DNA from: an uncultured Acetatifactor sp.
GTDB lineage: Bacteria; Bacillota; Clostridia; Lachnospirales; Lachnospiraceae
NCBI GenBank assembly: GCA_910584235.1
Contig: CAJTZD010000024.1
Coordinates: 1-54,675 of the forward strand
Direction: 5' to 3'
DNA length: 54,675 bases
The notes under the pieces were generated by a model that saw nothing but the letters and a program-made list of their open reading frames with translations, was not told the origin of the DNA and did no database searches. How positions within the stretch are numbered: the first letter of the stretch is position 1; each line of letters begins with the position of its first letter. Positions 26,634-35,111 of the stretch are shown here, piece by piece. Made by a program: the position numbers and the translations under genes.

Positions 26634-28957
26634 TGGCGGCGTGGATCAGTCATCCTGGGGATAACCGGGAAACGAGACTTGTACCGATATTTAGACGGCG
26701 GTTTGATGTCAGAGCAGGATTAAAAAGTGCAAAACTCCGTATCAGTGCCCATGGGCTTTATGAGGCAACGATTAACGGTGCTCCGGTTACAGAAGATAAG
26801 TTTACCCCAGGATTGACAAGTTACTATCAGCGTGTTCAGGTACAGGAATACGATGTCAGTACCCTCATGCATGAGGGTACTGATGAGTTGTGTGTTACGG
26901 TGGGAGATGGCTGGTGGCGGTGGAACAACAACTTTGGCTATACTTTGGCTCTCTGGGCCGAACTTAATCTTTTGTACGAGGATGAGACAGTCGTTGTTGC
27001 TACTGATGAGAGCTTTGAGGTCACAACAGGATCCATTGTCAGCACTGACCTGCAAAAAGGGGAGGTTTATGACGCAAGGATTAAGCGGGCTGACTGGCAG
27101 CCTGCTGTATTATGCACGGAACACACGGAAGGTGAACTGATAGAAAATCAGAGCGTACCTGTACGGGAGAAGGAACGGTTTGCTGGCAGAGCTTTTCAGG
27201 ATAAAGCCGGAAATCTGGTTATCGACTTCGGACAGAATATCGCAGGATATGTAAGGATGACGCTTCACAACACGAAAGCCGGACAGGTGGTGCATTTAAA
27301 GCACGGTGAAGGACTTGACCCGGATGGCAGATTCTCCACTGCCAACTGTGACGGCGGAAGAGCAGAGTTCCAGGAGGTTACTTATATATGTCAGGGCGCA
27401 GACCTTGAAGAATATACCCCTCACTTTGCCGTGTTCGGTTTCCGCTATATTCTGGTGGAGGGTATATGTGATGCGGAATTCACTGCGATTGCGGTCTACT
27501 CTGATATGGAAGAGACAGGCGATTTCCGATGCTCCAGTGAACTTATCAACAGGTTGGTGGAAAATGCCCGGTGGAGCCAGAAAGGGAACTTTTTGGATGT
27601 GGCGGTGGATTGTCCTACCAGGGAGCGCAATGCATGGACAGGTGACGCCATGATTTATTGTCGTACTGCTGCCTGGTTTATGGATGTGTATTCATTTTTC
27701 CGTAAATGGCTGCAGGATCAGCGAATCGAACAGTACGAAAGCGGTAAGCTGGGGATCACTTTTCCTTCAACTTCAAGCGTCCATAATCCGGAGGAACTGG
27801 AGCAGGTACAGAAAACGGATCCTGCCATGGCATTGGCTGGCCCTTCGGGAAACGGTAATATTGGAGAGGACAGTGTCGGCTGGGGAGACTCTGCCGTATG
27901 GATTCCGTATCAGCTCTATCTGATGTATGGGGATAAAGCTATCTTGGAAGAACACTATGATACGGCAAAAAAGTGGCTGGATTATTCCCTGCGCTGCATG
28001 AAAGATAAAAACCCGCTGTATGATGATAAACCGTGGTATGCAAACGGTGACGGGGAATGGATATATGATACCAAATTCCATTATGGAGAGTGGAATGAAC
28101 CTCTTCCCCCGGCGCCGGAGGTCATTGAGCTTTTTGCAAAGGGCGGTACAGCAGCGGATTATGTAGGCCATATGGCTAAGTATGGTAAAACGGAGGTGGC
28201 AACAGCCTATACAAAGCGATCTTGTGACAATCTGAGCCATATGGCAAAAATTCTCGGCAGGACAAAGGATGCAGAGCACTATGCGCTGCTGTCCGAAAGG
28301 ATCAAAGCAGCATATGACAAGTACCTTATTGCTGAGGACGGGACGATTCAAGCGGGGCATCAGGCAGCCTATATCCGGGCGCTGGCTCTGGATCTGGCCA
28401 GCGAAGCGAAAAAGCCGTTGGTCATTTCGCAGCTTAAGCGGGAACTGGAGGCAGCAGACTACCACCTGAACACAGGCTTTCTCAGCACTGTCTATCTTCT
28501 GCCGACGCTCTGCGACAATGGACTTGGCGATGAGGCTTTCCGTATTTTGGAACAGACAGATTTCCCCGGCTGGCTGCATCCTGTCACTATGGGAGCCACA
28601 ACAATGATAGAAAATTGGAACGGTATGGATGTCTTCCGGGACAGTTTTAACCACTATAGCTTCGGCGCTGTATGCCAGTTTCTGTTTGAGTATATTGCCG
28701 GCATTCGGCCCACATTCGATGCACCGGGCTTCCGGGAATTTGAACTGAAGCCTGTAATCGGCGGCTCGCTGACATGGGCGGAGGCAACTTACAAAACGCA
28801 GTATGGCGTTATCCGTTCACGCTGGGAGCGGAATGGCGGCAGGATTCGTTATTGCTGTGAAGTACCGGACGGAACAAAAGCCCGTTTAACCTTGCCGGAT
28901 GGCAGAAATGAAATCCTGACTGGCGGCACTTATCAATTTGATGCAATTCGATTTTGA
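26633..28957 (+). CDS. GH78 alpha-L-rhamnosidase (second copy)
   Basis: A 774-residue GH78 protein starting at ATG 26633, which shares TGATG with the GH3 stop and has AGGGAGG eight bases upstream. The domains follow the usual order, beginning with a short N-terminal beta domain (ISAHGLYEATINGAPV). The catalytic region has DCPTRERNAWTGDAM near residue 333 and the second active-site segment TTMIENWNGMD. The first motif is the canonical GH78 form, unlike the DCPQRDERMGW variant of the copy at 6335, so the two probably have different substrates. Coupled translation with GH3 suggests a shared substrate carrying both beta-glucosyl and rhamnosyl units. Confidence 0.9.
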   Translation: MAAWISHPGDNRETRLVPIFRRRFDVRAGLKSAKLRISAHGLYEATINGAPVTEDKFTPGLTSYYQRVQVQEYDVSTLMHEGTDELCVTVGDGWWRWNNNFGYTLALWAELNLLYEDETVVVATDESFEVTTGSIVSTDLQKGEVYDARIKRADWQPAVLCTEHTEGELIENQSVPVREKERFAGRAFQDKAGNLVIDFGQNIAGYVRMTLHNTKAGQVVHLKHGEGLDPDGRFSTANCDGGRAEFQEVTYICQGADLEEYTPHFAVFGFRYILVEGICDAEFTAIAVYSDMEETGDFRCSSELINRLVENARWSQKGNFLDVAVDCPTRERNAWTGDAMIYCRTAAWFMDVYSFFRKWLQDQRIEQYESGKLGITFPSTSSVHNPEELEQVQKTDPAMALAGPSGNGNIGEDSVGWGDSAVWIPYQLYLMYGDKAILEEHYDTAKKWLDYSLRCMKDKNPLYDDKPWYANGDGEWIYDTKFHYGEWNEPLPPAPEVIELFAKGGTAADYVGHMAKYGKTEVATAYTKRSCDNLSHMAKILGRTKDAEHYALLSERIKAAYDKYLIAEDGTIQAGHQAAYIRALALDLASEAKKPLVISQLKRELEAADYHLNTGFLSTVYLLPTLCDNGLGDEAFRILEQTDFPGWLHPVTMGATTMIENWNGMDVFRDSFNHYSFGAVCQFLFEYIAGIRPTFDAPGFREFELKPVIGGSLTWAEATYKTQYGVIRSRWERNGGRIRYCCEVPDGTKARLTLPDGRNEILTGGTYQFDAIRF

Positions 28958-28961
28958 CATA

Positions 28962-29031
28962 TAGGGAGGCAAAAGGTTGAATAAAAATGCGTATTCAACC
29001 TATTGATTAGAGTGCGCGTCGCAACGCGCAG
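28962..29031 (+). promoter_or_regulatory. Leader with two perfect hairpins and a 9-codon reading frame
   Basis: A strong ribosome site AGGGAGG (28963-28969) is seven bases before TTG 28977. From there a 9-codon frame reads (M)NKNAYSTY and stops at 29004-29006. Two perfect hairpins follow one another: GGTTGAATA at 28975-28983 with TATTCAACC at 28992-29000, and TGCGCGT at 29013-29019 with ACGCGCA at 29024-29030. The second ends one or two bases before the first possible start of the phosphorylase gene. The phosphorylase itself lacks a good ribosome site, so translational control through this leader is possible; that is inference. Confidence 0.45.
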
Positions 29032-29043
29032 ATGGGTATAAAT

Positions 29044-31470
29044 ATGAAAAACTTACCTTATGTCTTTTCAGACAGGGAAAGAACTATTTGTTTTGACAGA
29101 TTTGACCTGCCCTCACCGTGGATAAATTATCTCTCTAATGGCAGAATGCACGCTTTTATTTCCCAGGCAGGGGGCGGTATGGCCTGGTGGTTATCCCCAA
29201 TGATGTTCCGGCTCACACGTTACCGTTTTTATAACCTGCCCATTGATTCTCCGGGTTTTTATGTGTACATAAGGATGCAGGATGGCACAGTCTGGTCGCC
29301 TGCTTTCCGTCCCTGTGACACAAAAGTTGAGAATCGCAAGGCGAAGCATGCTCCCGGTTATTCTGTATTTGTTGCAGAGAAGGATGGGCTTACTGCTGCT
29401 CTTAAGCTTTTCATGGCTCAGGATATGGATGCGCTTGTGTGGGATTTAAAGTTACAGAATGAAAGCGGCGGAAACATTGCCTTTGATGTATTTGCCTATG
29501 TGGAGCTGTCGCAGTATCTGGCGAGGGAGGAGAATACACTGGGCTATTACCTGAAGTGGAACACAAGGGCTGTCTGGGAGCAAGAACTCCAGGCCATCAC
29601 CTATGCTTATACCGCCTGGATGCACCCGCGCAAGGATGAGTCTCCAATGGTCTATTTCGGCTCTGATGCAGAGGTTGATTCCTATTGCTGCAACCGTGAT
29701 GCTTTCTGCGGTAATTATCGGGACGAGCGAGATCCCATCGAGATTGAAAACGGATATCTATCCAATACGGATCTTCATGGAGGGGAACCCTGTGGCGCGC
29801 TGCATACCCATGTGGAACTGACTTCAGGCTCAGAAAAGCGGATACATTACTATCTTGGGGTCGCGCAGGGGGCCCTTGCGGATTATGATAAGTCGCTTGC
29901 GGAAGTGAGGGAAAGCTTGTCGGCGCTTCGCAGGGAGGGGGCAGCAGATGGCCAGTTTGAGAAGCTGCAGAGCTGGTGGAATGACCATCTGAATGTTTTA
30001 CAATGTGAGATTCCCGATGAGGATGCCGCACGGGAGATTAATACCTGGAATCCGGTGCAATGTGTCCATACGGCGCGTCTGTCCCGTTCCATCAGTTCGG
30101 ATGCCTCCGGGGTGCGGGGCATTGGTTTCCGTGACTCTGCCCAGGACATGCTGGCACAGGCCTACCGCAAGCCGGAATGGGCAACACAGATGCTGTGCTT
30201 CCTGGCATCACAGCAGTTTGAGGACGGACATCCTGTTCACATCATGTGGCCTGAGGAAAACCGTCCGGCACAGGATATCACGCGGTCCGATAATCATATC
30301 TGGATGGTGTACCTGGCTTATGCCATTGCAGCAGAAACGGGGGATCTCGGTTTCCTGGACAGGGAGGTTCCGTTCCTTGCGCCGGACATGATCTCGCATA
30401 CCGGCGGCGCAACGCTTTGGGAGCATTTGCTGCGCGGCGTGGACTTCACGGAAAAGCATTTGGGCGAACATGGACTTCCGTTGATTCTGTTCAGCGACTG
30501 GAATGACCATCTTGGACCTTATGGGCGCAAGGGCAGGGGAGAGACGGTGTTTGTTTCCGAGCAGCATATCTATGCGCTGCGACAGCTGAAAGAACTTGCC
30601 ATGATGCGTGGGGACAGCGGGACAGCAGAGCGTTTTACCGGACTGATAAAAAAGCAGGAAGAGGCGCTGGAGCGCTATGCCTGGGACGGTGACTGGTTCC
30701 TGCGGGGGCTTGATGATGACGGAAAACCCATCGGCACCCATACAGCACAGTACGGGCGGATTTGGCTTAACCCCCAGAGCTGGATGGTCATTGCGGGGGC
30801 AGGTTCCAGGGAAAAACAGCTTCATGCCATGGACAGCGCTGGAAGTGAATTGGATACTGGTTTGGGGTTGCTGCTGAATACACCTGGTTATCCCGGGTGG
30901 CCGGCAAAGGAATCGGCTATGGTCAACGGTCTTCCAGCGGGTTATTCTGAAAACGGCGGTGTGTTCTGCCAGGCCAACTGTTGGGCGATTATGGCGGAGG
31001 CTCTGTTGGGGCGCGGCAACCTTGCATGGAATTACTACAAGCAGATTCTGCCCCACAATGTCATTCAAAAGGTCGGCGTTGAGCGTTATCATGCAGAACC
31101 TTATGCATACTGCTCAACCATGCTTGGCAAGGATAATGAAAAATTTGGATGGGGTGTTGTTTCTCAGGTGACAGGAACCGCTGCCTGGATGGACGTGGTG
31201 GCGACCCAGTACCTGCTGGGGGTACGCCCGGTGCTCCAGGGACTTATGATTGATCCATCTATTCCGGCAGAGTGGGAGACATATACGGTTCATAGGATAT
31301 TCCGTAACTGTAAACTCACAATCAAGGTAGAAAACCCGGATCACGTCCAGCATGGCGTGAAAACACTGCTCTTTAACGAAAAGCCGGTTAATTTGAATGG
31401 ATGTGCTTTGATTACATCAGAGTTGTTGGCCTCTTGTAAGGAGGCACAGGTTAAGGTAGTAATGGGATAA
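29044..31470 (+). CDS. GH94 family glycoside phosphorylase (cellobiose-phosphorylase-like)
   Basis: An 808-residue protein from ATG 29044 (an ATG at 29032 is also in frame) with the GH94 layout: N-terminal beta-sandwich starting after PSPWINYLSNG, a helical linker, and an (alpha/alpha)6 barrel. The catalytic acid segment is FSDWNDHLGPYG with Asp485 (Asp489 counted from 29032), matching the DWND of cellobiose phosphorylases. Other family-like segments are GIGFRDSAQDMLA, CQANCWAIMAEALLG and YHAEPYAYCSTMLG. The enzyme should split a beta-glucosyl disaccharide with phosphate to glucose-1-phosphate plus a sugar, saving ATP. The exact acceptor is unknown: GH94 includes cellobiose, chitobiose, laminaribiose and cellobionate enzymes. 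It closes the second run before a terminator. Confidence 0.9.
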   Translation: MKNLPYVFSDRERTICFDRFDLPSPWINYLSNGRMHAFISQAGGGMAWWLSPMMFRLTRYRFYNLPIDSPGFYVYIRMQDGTVWSPAFRPCDTKVENRKAKHAPGYSVFVAEKDGLTAALKLFMAQDMDALVWDLKLQNESGGNIAFDVFAYVELSQYLAREENTLGYYLKWNTRAVWEQELQAITYAYTAWMHPRKDESPMVYFGSDAEVDSYCCNRDAFCGNYRDERDPIEIENGYLSNTDLHGGEPCGALHTHVELTSGSEKRIHYYLGVAQGALADYDKSLAEVRESLSALRREGAADGQFEKLQSWWNDHLNVLQCEIPDEDAAREINTWNPVQCVHTARLSRSISSDASGVRGIGFRDSAQDMLAQAYRKPEWATQMLCFLASQQFEDGHPVHIMWPEENRPAQDITRSDNHIWMVYLAYAIAAETGDLGFLDREVPFLAPDMISHTGGATLWEHLLRGVDFTEKHLGEHGLPLILFSDWNDHLGPYGRKGRGETVFVSEQHIYALRQLKELAMMRGDSGTAERFTGLIKKQEEALERYAWDGDWFLRGLDDDGKPIGTHTAQYGRIWLNPQSWMVIAGAGSREKQLHAMDSAGSELDTGLGLLLNTPGYPGWPAKESAMVNGLPAGYSENGGVFCQANCWAIMAEALLGRGNLAWNYYKQILPHNVIQKVGVERYHAEPYAYCSTMLGKDNEKFGWGVVSQVTGTAAWMDVVATQYLLGVRPVLQGLMIDPSIPAEWETYTVHRIFRNCKLTIKVENPDHVQHGVKTLLFNEKPVNLNGCALITSELLASCKEAQVKVVMG

Positions 31471-31473
31471 AAG

Positions 31474-31509
31474 AAAAAGCCTCTGCATTGCTCTGCAGGG
31501 GCTTTTTCA
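31474..31509 (+). terminator. Rho-independent terminator after GH94
   Basis: AAAAAGCCTCTGCA pairs with TGCAGGGGCTTTTT across a short loop, with one G-T pair, and ends in a T run. It begins three bases after the GH94 stop and separates the second run from the third. Confidence 0.88.
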
Positions 31510-31733
31510 GAACGGTTGGAAAATAGGGTTCTATTTCCGACAGGGCATATTTGCATATATTTAAAGTAAAAAACGCATAAATGGGATAGAAAGTCTTCTT
31601 ATAAACTGATTTAATTAGTGCAATACGGTAGATACAAATGGTATCATAAAACAGAAAGTCGAGGCGCAGATTTCGTGAGTAAAACTCTTACAGGGTGGCA
31701 TAGACAAAAAGCAGGAAGGAAAGGTCGGAGAGC

Positions 31734-32849
31734 ATGGGCAGACTGATAGATGCATTGTTTAACAGAATGATTGGCGGACAGTATGATAAGCTTGAGGGAG
31801 CTGCCGAAACAGGAAAATGGTATGAGGTGGATACGCCGGGAGCAGTCTCAGCCGATGGGACAGTCTGGCATGGGTTTATGAAGAAAGGCTCCGAGAATAA
31901 AGTAATTGTCTGTTTCTTCGGGGGTGGAGTCAGCCTGGATGAATATACAGCGGCAAGAGGTTATTCCGCAGTGAAGGAAGGCGGGGCATACAGCGACACC
32001 TTTTCACAGGGCATGTACGCCATGGCAGGATGCATAGCAAGGTTTGGCATAGGGTCACGGGGGAAGAAGAACCCTTTCCGGAATTGGTCGGTAATTGTGG
32101 TGCCCTATGCTACCGGGGATTTCCATATTGGCTGCGGAGAAGTGGAGTACACGGCGCTCACAGGGGAGAAGAAAACACTGTACCATCATGGGTGTTTAAA
32201 TTTCCGGCTTATGATGAAAGAGGCCCTTAAGCATATTGAGGCAAAAAAGACAGATGCCGTACTTGTGACGGGAGGCAGTGCGGGAGGATTCGGTTCTGCT
32301 CTTCTGGCGGATGATGTTTTTGATTATTTTCCCCATGCATCACATCTTGCCGTGGCGGTGGATGCCGGGCTGATGGTATCGGAAAAATGGCGTGATGCCG
32401 CGGTGAACAGATGGCATGCGCCAAAGGAGATCTGTGACCGGCTGAAAACGGATAATATCACAGTGGACAGCCTGGTTGTACTTAGCCGGAAACGGGGAAA
32501 ATCCGTAAAAATTCTTTTTGACTGCGCAGTCAGGGATGCGGCTCTTTCTACTTTCCAGGCATACCTATATGGCATTGACCATGTGGCGGACAGAAAAGAC
32601 GGGGACGTATTTCAGAGTATATTAAAAAGAAGCGTGGAAAGGATGAGGGATGAGATCCCCGGGATTGGTGTGTATATTTTTGAAAAAATTACAGACAAGG
32701 AGAATGCGCTGATGCAGCATACGATTTTGAGTGTGCCATTTGCTTTCCGGAAATTCTGTGGAAACAAGAACCCGGTGCAATGGGTATATGACTGTATTTA
32801 TGGAACCGTGGAAAGTTATGGACTGGAGCTGCTGGAAAAGAAGTATTGA
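31734..32849 (+). CDS. PAE/Notum-like alpha/beta hydrolase (paralogue 3)
   Basis: A 371-residue member of the four-paralogue set. No N-terminal membrane helix (it starts MGRLIDALFNRMIGGQYDKL), so it should be cytoplasmic. Motifs in order: ADGTVWHGFMKKGSENKVIV, CFFGGGVSLDEYTAARGY, GDFHIGCGE, the elbow VTGGSAGGFGSALLADDV (Ser182), VDAGLMV, LFDCAVRDAAL and LMQHTILSVP with the probable His. It starts a new run after 263 non-coding bases and a terminator, behind GGAAAGGTCGGAG. Its 3' end, encoding YGLELLEKKY and a stop, is followed by two decayed tandem copies of the same segment. Confidence 0.78.
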   Translation: MGRLIDALFNRMIGGQYDKLEGAAETGKWYEVDTPGAVSADGTVWHGFMKKGSENKVIVCFFGGGVSLDEYTAARGYSAVKEGGAYSDTFSQGMYAMAGCIARFGIGSRGKKNPFRNWSVIVVPYATGDFHIGCGEVEYTALTGEKKTLYHHGCLNFRLMMKEALKHIEAKKTDAVLVTGGSAGGFGSALLADDVFDYFPHASHLAVAVDAGLMVSEKWRDAAVNRWHAPKEICDRLKTDNITVDSLVVLSRKRGKSVKILFDCAVRDAALSTFQAYLYGIDHVADRKDGDVFQSILKRSVERMRDEIPGIGVYIFEKITDKENALMQHTILSVPFAFRKFCGNKNPVQWVYDCIYGTVESYGLELLEKKY

Positions 32850-32920
32850 GTGGTATGGGCCGGAATTGTCTGCAAACAGGTATTGAGTGGTATGGGTTGG
32901 AACTGCCGGAAAGGTATTAA
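32817..32920 (+). repeat. 37-bp tandem repeat of the gene's 3' end
   Basis: Three copies start at 32817, 32854 and 32891, exactly 37 bases apart. The first is the true end of the upstream gene (YGLELLEKKY, stop). Copies two and three read YGPELSANRY and YGLELPERY, each in its own frame and each closed by its own stop. The unit joins the last ten or so codons to TGAGTGG. The later copies carry several base changes, mostly ones that keep the amino acid type. Confidence 0.85.
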
Positions 32921-32935
32921 AAGACGTGTATCAGA

Positions 32936-33862
32936 ATGGCATGGAAAGGAGTGTTAAGAGGTTTGAATAGGATAAAATTATTTTTCGTTCATAAGTTGCT
33001 GGAGCGGGGGAGGAAAAAGAGCAGGAAAAAGGAGCCTTGGCTGGGAAAACAGTTTTTTGTTCCACGGGCGGAGGGAAAGCCGGTGGAAGTGATCCTGTAT
33101 AAACCAGAGGTAAAGAAATATACGCCCATGCCTGTGATGTTCAATATCCACGGCGGAGCATGGGTTGGAGGCGATGCCTCGGCGCTGGATGAGCAGAGCC
33201 AGAAGATGGCGGATCTGTTGTGTGCATTTGTTGTGAACATCAATTATACAAAGGTAGACGCAGAACCCTTTCCCTATGCCCAGAAGGAAGTAGCGGATGT
33301 GGTGCGCTTTTTTGGGGGGAACACGGCGGAATATGGGATTGACAGGGATCGGTTTAACCTGATTGGATACAGTGCGGGCGGGCACATTTGTGCCGGAGCC
33401 GCCATTATGCTGAAAGATGAGGGGATTCCTTTATGCAGCAATATTCCAGTCTATCCTTTTCTTGATTTCCATGTGTTTAATGAAGGGCTGTTTCCGGGTA
33501 TGGATGCCAAGTCCACAAAGCTGATGGAGGAGGTGTTTTTCAGGGATGGAGTTGACAGATATTCGACAGTGATGTCCCCTGCGACAGCTTCTGTAGAAGC
33601 CCTGAAAGGTCTGTCTGCCACGGAGTTAATCCTTTGCGGGCCGGATGCATTGTACCAGCAGGGCTTCGATTACAGGGACAGGCTTTTGGAGGCAGGAGTC
33701 CCTGTGGAACTGAAAGTTTTTGAGGAATCTACCCACGGCTTTATGGAAGGGGACTATGACAAGGAATTAACTGAAATGGAGCAGAAACAGAAAAAAATGT
33801 GCGAGGCTTGCTTTCAATACTTGAAAATGCGTATGTGGATGCTTTGGGGATATGCGGAGTAA
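32936..33862 (+). CDS. HSL-type alpha/beta hydrolase (third, divergent)
   Basis: A 308-residue esterase. It has a basic N-terminus (LLERGRKKSRKKEPW), the oxyanion motif FNIHGGAWVGGDA, the elbow IGYSAGGHICAG (Ser146), GPDALYQ and ESTHGFMEGDY with the catalytic His. It lacks the GDPLA segment shared by the copies at 12515 and 20586 and is closer to general lipase/esterase (LipW/Aes-like) members. ATG 32936 has no good ribosome site. TTG 32963, behind AAGGAGTG, would shorten it by nine residues. It lies between two PAE-like paralogues and is probably co-transcribed with them. Confidence 0.83.
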   Translation: MAWKGVLRGLNRIKLFFVHKLLERGRKKSRKKEPWLGKQFFVPRAEGKPVEVILYKPEVKKYTPMPVMFNIHGGAWVGGDASALDEQSQKMADLLCAFVVNINYTKVDAEPFPYAQKEVADVVRFFGGNTAEYGIDRDRFNLIGYSAGGHICAGAAIMLKDEGIPLCSNIPVYPFLDFHVFNEGLFPGMDAKSTKLMEEVFFRDGVDRYSTVMSPATASVEALKGLSATELILCGPDALYQQGFDYRDRLLEAGVPVELKVFEESTHGFMEGDYDKELTEMEQKQKKMCEACFQYLKMRMWMLWGYAE

Positions 33863-33895
33863 CAGGCAGGATAGCCCAATAAGGAAAGAAAAGGG

Positions 33896-35023
33896 ATGAA
33901 AAAAAGAAAAAAGAGGATATTGATTGTTCTGGGGACGTTTGCGGTTTTGGCTCTGCTTGTAGTGGTCGTCTTGAAGAATACGGCTTTTAAGACCATGCCG
34001 GAACTACAGGGAGAGCCTCAGGTTGGGAAATGGTATCGGATTACGCCTATGGAGGCGAAGTCATCGGATGGAAGCGAATGGCATGGACTTCTGCGGCTTG
34101 GAAGCGAAGATAAGGTAATCGTATATTTTTTTGGCGGAGGTGTGTGTCTGGATGAATATACCGCAGCCCATCCCCAAAACCTGTATACGGTAAACGTGAA
34201 AAGCCAGGATACTCTGGCGGAGGGAGGTATCGGGAGCAGCGGCCAGGATAATCCTTTCAGGGATTGGACTATGATTGTGCTGCCTTATGGAACAGGAGAT
34301 TTTCATACAGGAACCGGTGAATTTCCTTATACGGACACGGAAGGAAATTCTCGGATTTTATATCACAATGGGTATAGGAATTACCAGCTTTTTATGGAGG
34401 AAGCCTTGCGGTATATTGATGAGCCGGATACCCTGCTGGTCACAGGTTTCAGTGCGGGAGGCTTTGGTGCTTCTCTTCTGGCAGATGATGTGATTGACTA
34501 TTTTCCTGAGGCTGAAAATATTACTGTTGCTGTGGATAGTTCCTTATTGCTGTATGACAGGTGGCAGGAATGTGCCATAGGTAACTGGTATGCGCCGGAA
34601 GAAATCAGCAGCAGGCTGACCGGCAATAATATTGTGCTGGACAGTCTTACGGCGCTGCATGAAAAAAGAGGGAATGCGGTAAAGATTCTGTTTGACTGTT
34701 CCGTGCGGGACGGGGAGCTGGCGGCTTACCAGGCCTATATCAGGGACGGTGAAAGAACTGTGGCAGATGAGAACGGGGATTTGTTTGAAGCGGACTTAAA
34801 GGCCATGGTATCTGGACTGCAGGAAAATATTCCGGGCGTGGGAATCTTTATCTGGGATGGGCTGCCATATAATCCGTTCAATAAAAAATTGGATTTGACC
34901 CAGCATACGATTTTGTCTACTTCCTTTACGAAGGATTTGTCAGGAGACGTCAGCATTGCGGACTGGATCTGCAATGCCGTGGAGGGGAATGTGGAGTCAT
35001 ATGGGCTTGAACTTTTAAGGTAG
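33896..35023 (+). CDS. PAE/Notum-like alpha/beta hydrolase, membrane-anchored (paralogue 4)
   Basis: A 375-residue protein with a basic start and a membrane helix at about residues 8-27 (ILIVLGTFAVLALLVVVVL), predicting an outside-facing catalytic domain. It is very similar to the copy at 18356 after the helix: PELQGEPQVGKWYRITPMEA, YFFGGGVCLDEYTAAHP, the elbow TGFSAGGFGASLLADDV (Ser186), VDSSLLLYDRW, LFDCSVRDGEL and LTQHTILSTS. It ends ESYGLELLR. With the soluble copy at 31734 it repeats the soluble-plus-anchored pairing also seen in the first run. AAGGAAAG precedes the start. Confidence 0.78.
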   Translation: MKKRKKRILIVLGTFAVLALLVVVVLKNTAFKTMPELQGEPQVGKWYRITPMEAKSSDGSEWHGLLRLGSEDKVIVYFFGGGVCLDEYTAAHPQNLYTVNVKSQDTLAEGGIGSSGQDNPFRDWTMIVLPYGTGDFHTGTGEFPYTDTEGNSRILYHNGYRNYQLFMEEALRYIDEPDTLLVTGFSAGGFGASLLADDVIDYFPEAENITVAVDSSLLLYDRWQECAIGNWYAPEEISSRLTGNNIVLDSLTALHEKRGNAVKILFDCSVRDGELAAYQAYIRDGERTVADENGDLFEADLKAMVSGLQENIPGVGIFIWDGLPYNPFNKKLDLTQHTILSTSFTKDLSGDVSIADWICNAVEGNVESYGLELLR

Positions 35024-35111
35024 CAGATGACGGGATCTATTAGCGGAGCAATAATCATATTCAAAATAAAAGTAGTTCCAAACATAAAGAATGAGAAAGG
35101 TGGAGATTGAT

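Noticed and set aside
27773..28654. 293-codon minus-strand open frame
   Set aside because: Antisense of the second GH78 gene; composition typical of a reverse-frame shadow.
30208..31092. 294-codon minus-strand open frame
   Set aside because: Antisense of the GH94 gene, which carries its catalytic DWND motif in the plus frame.
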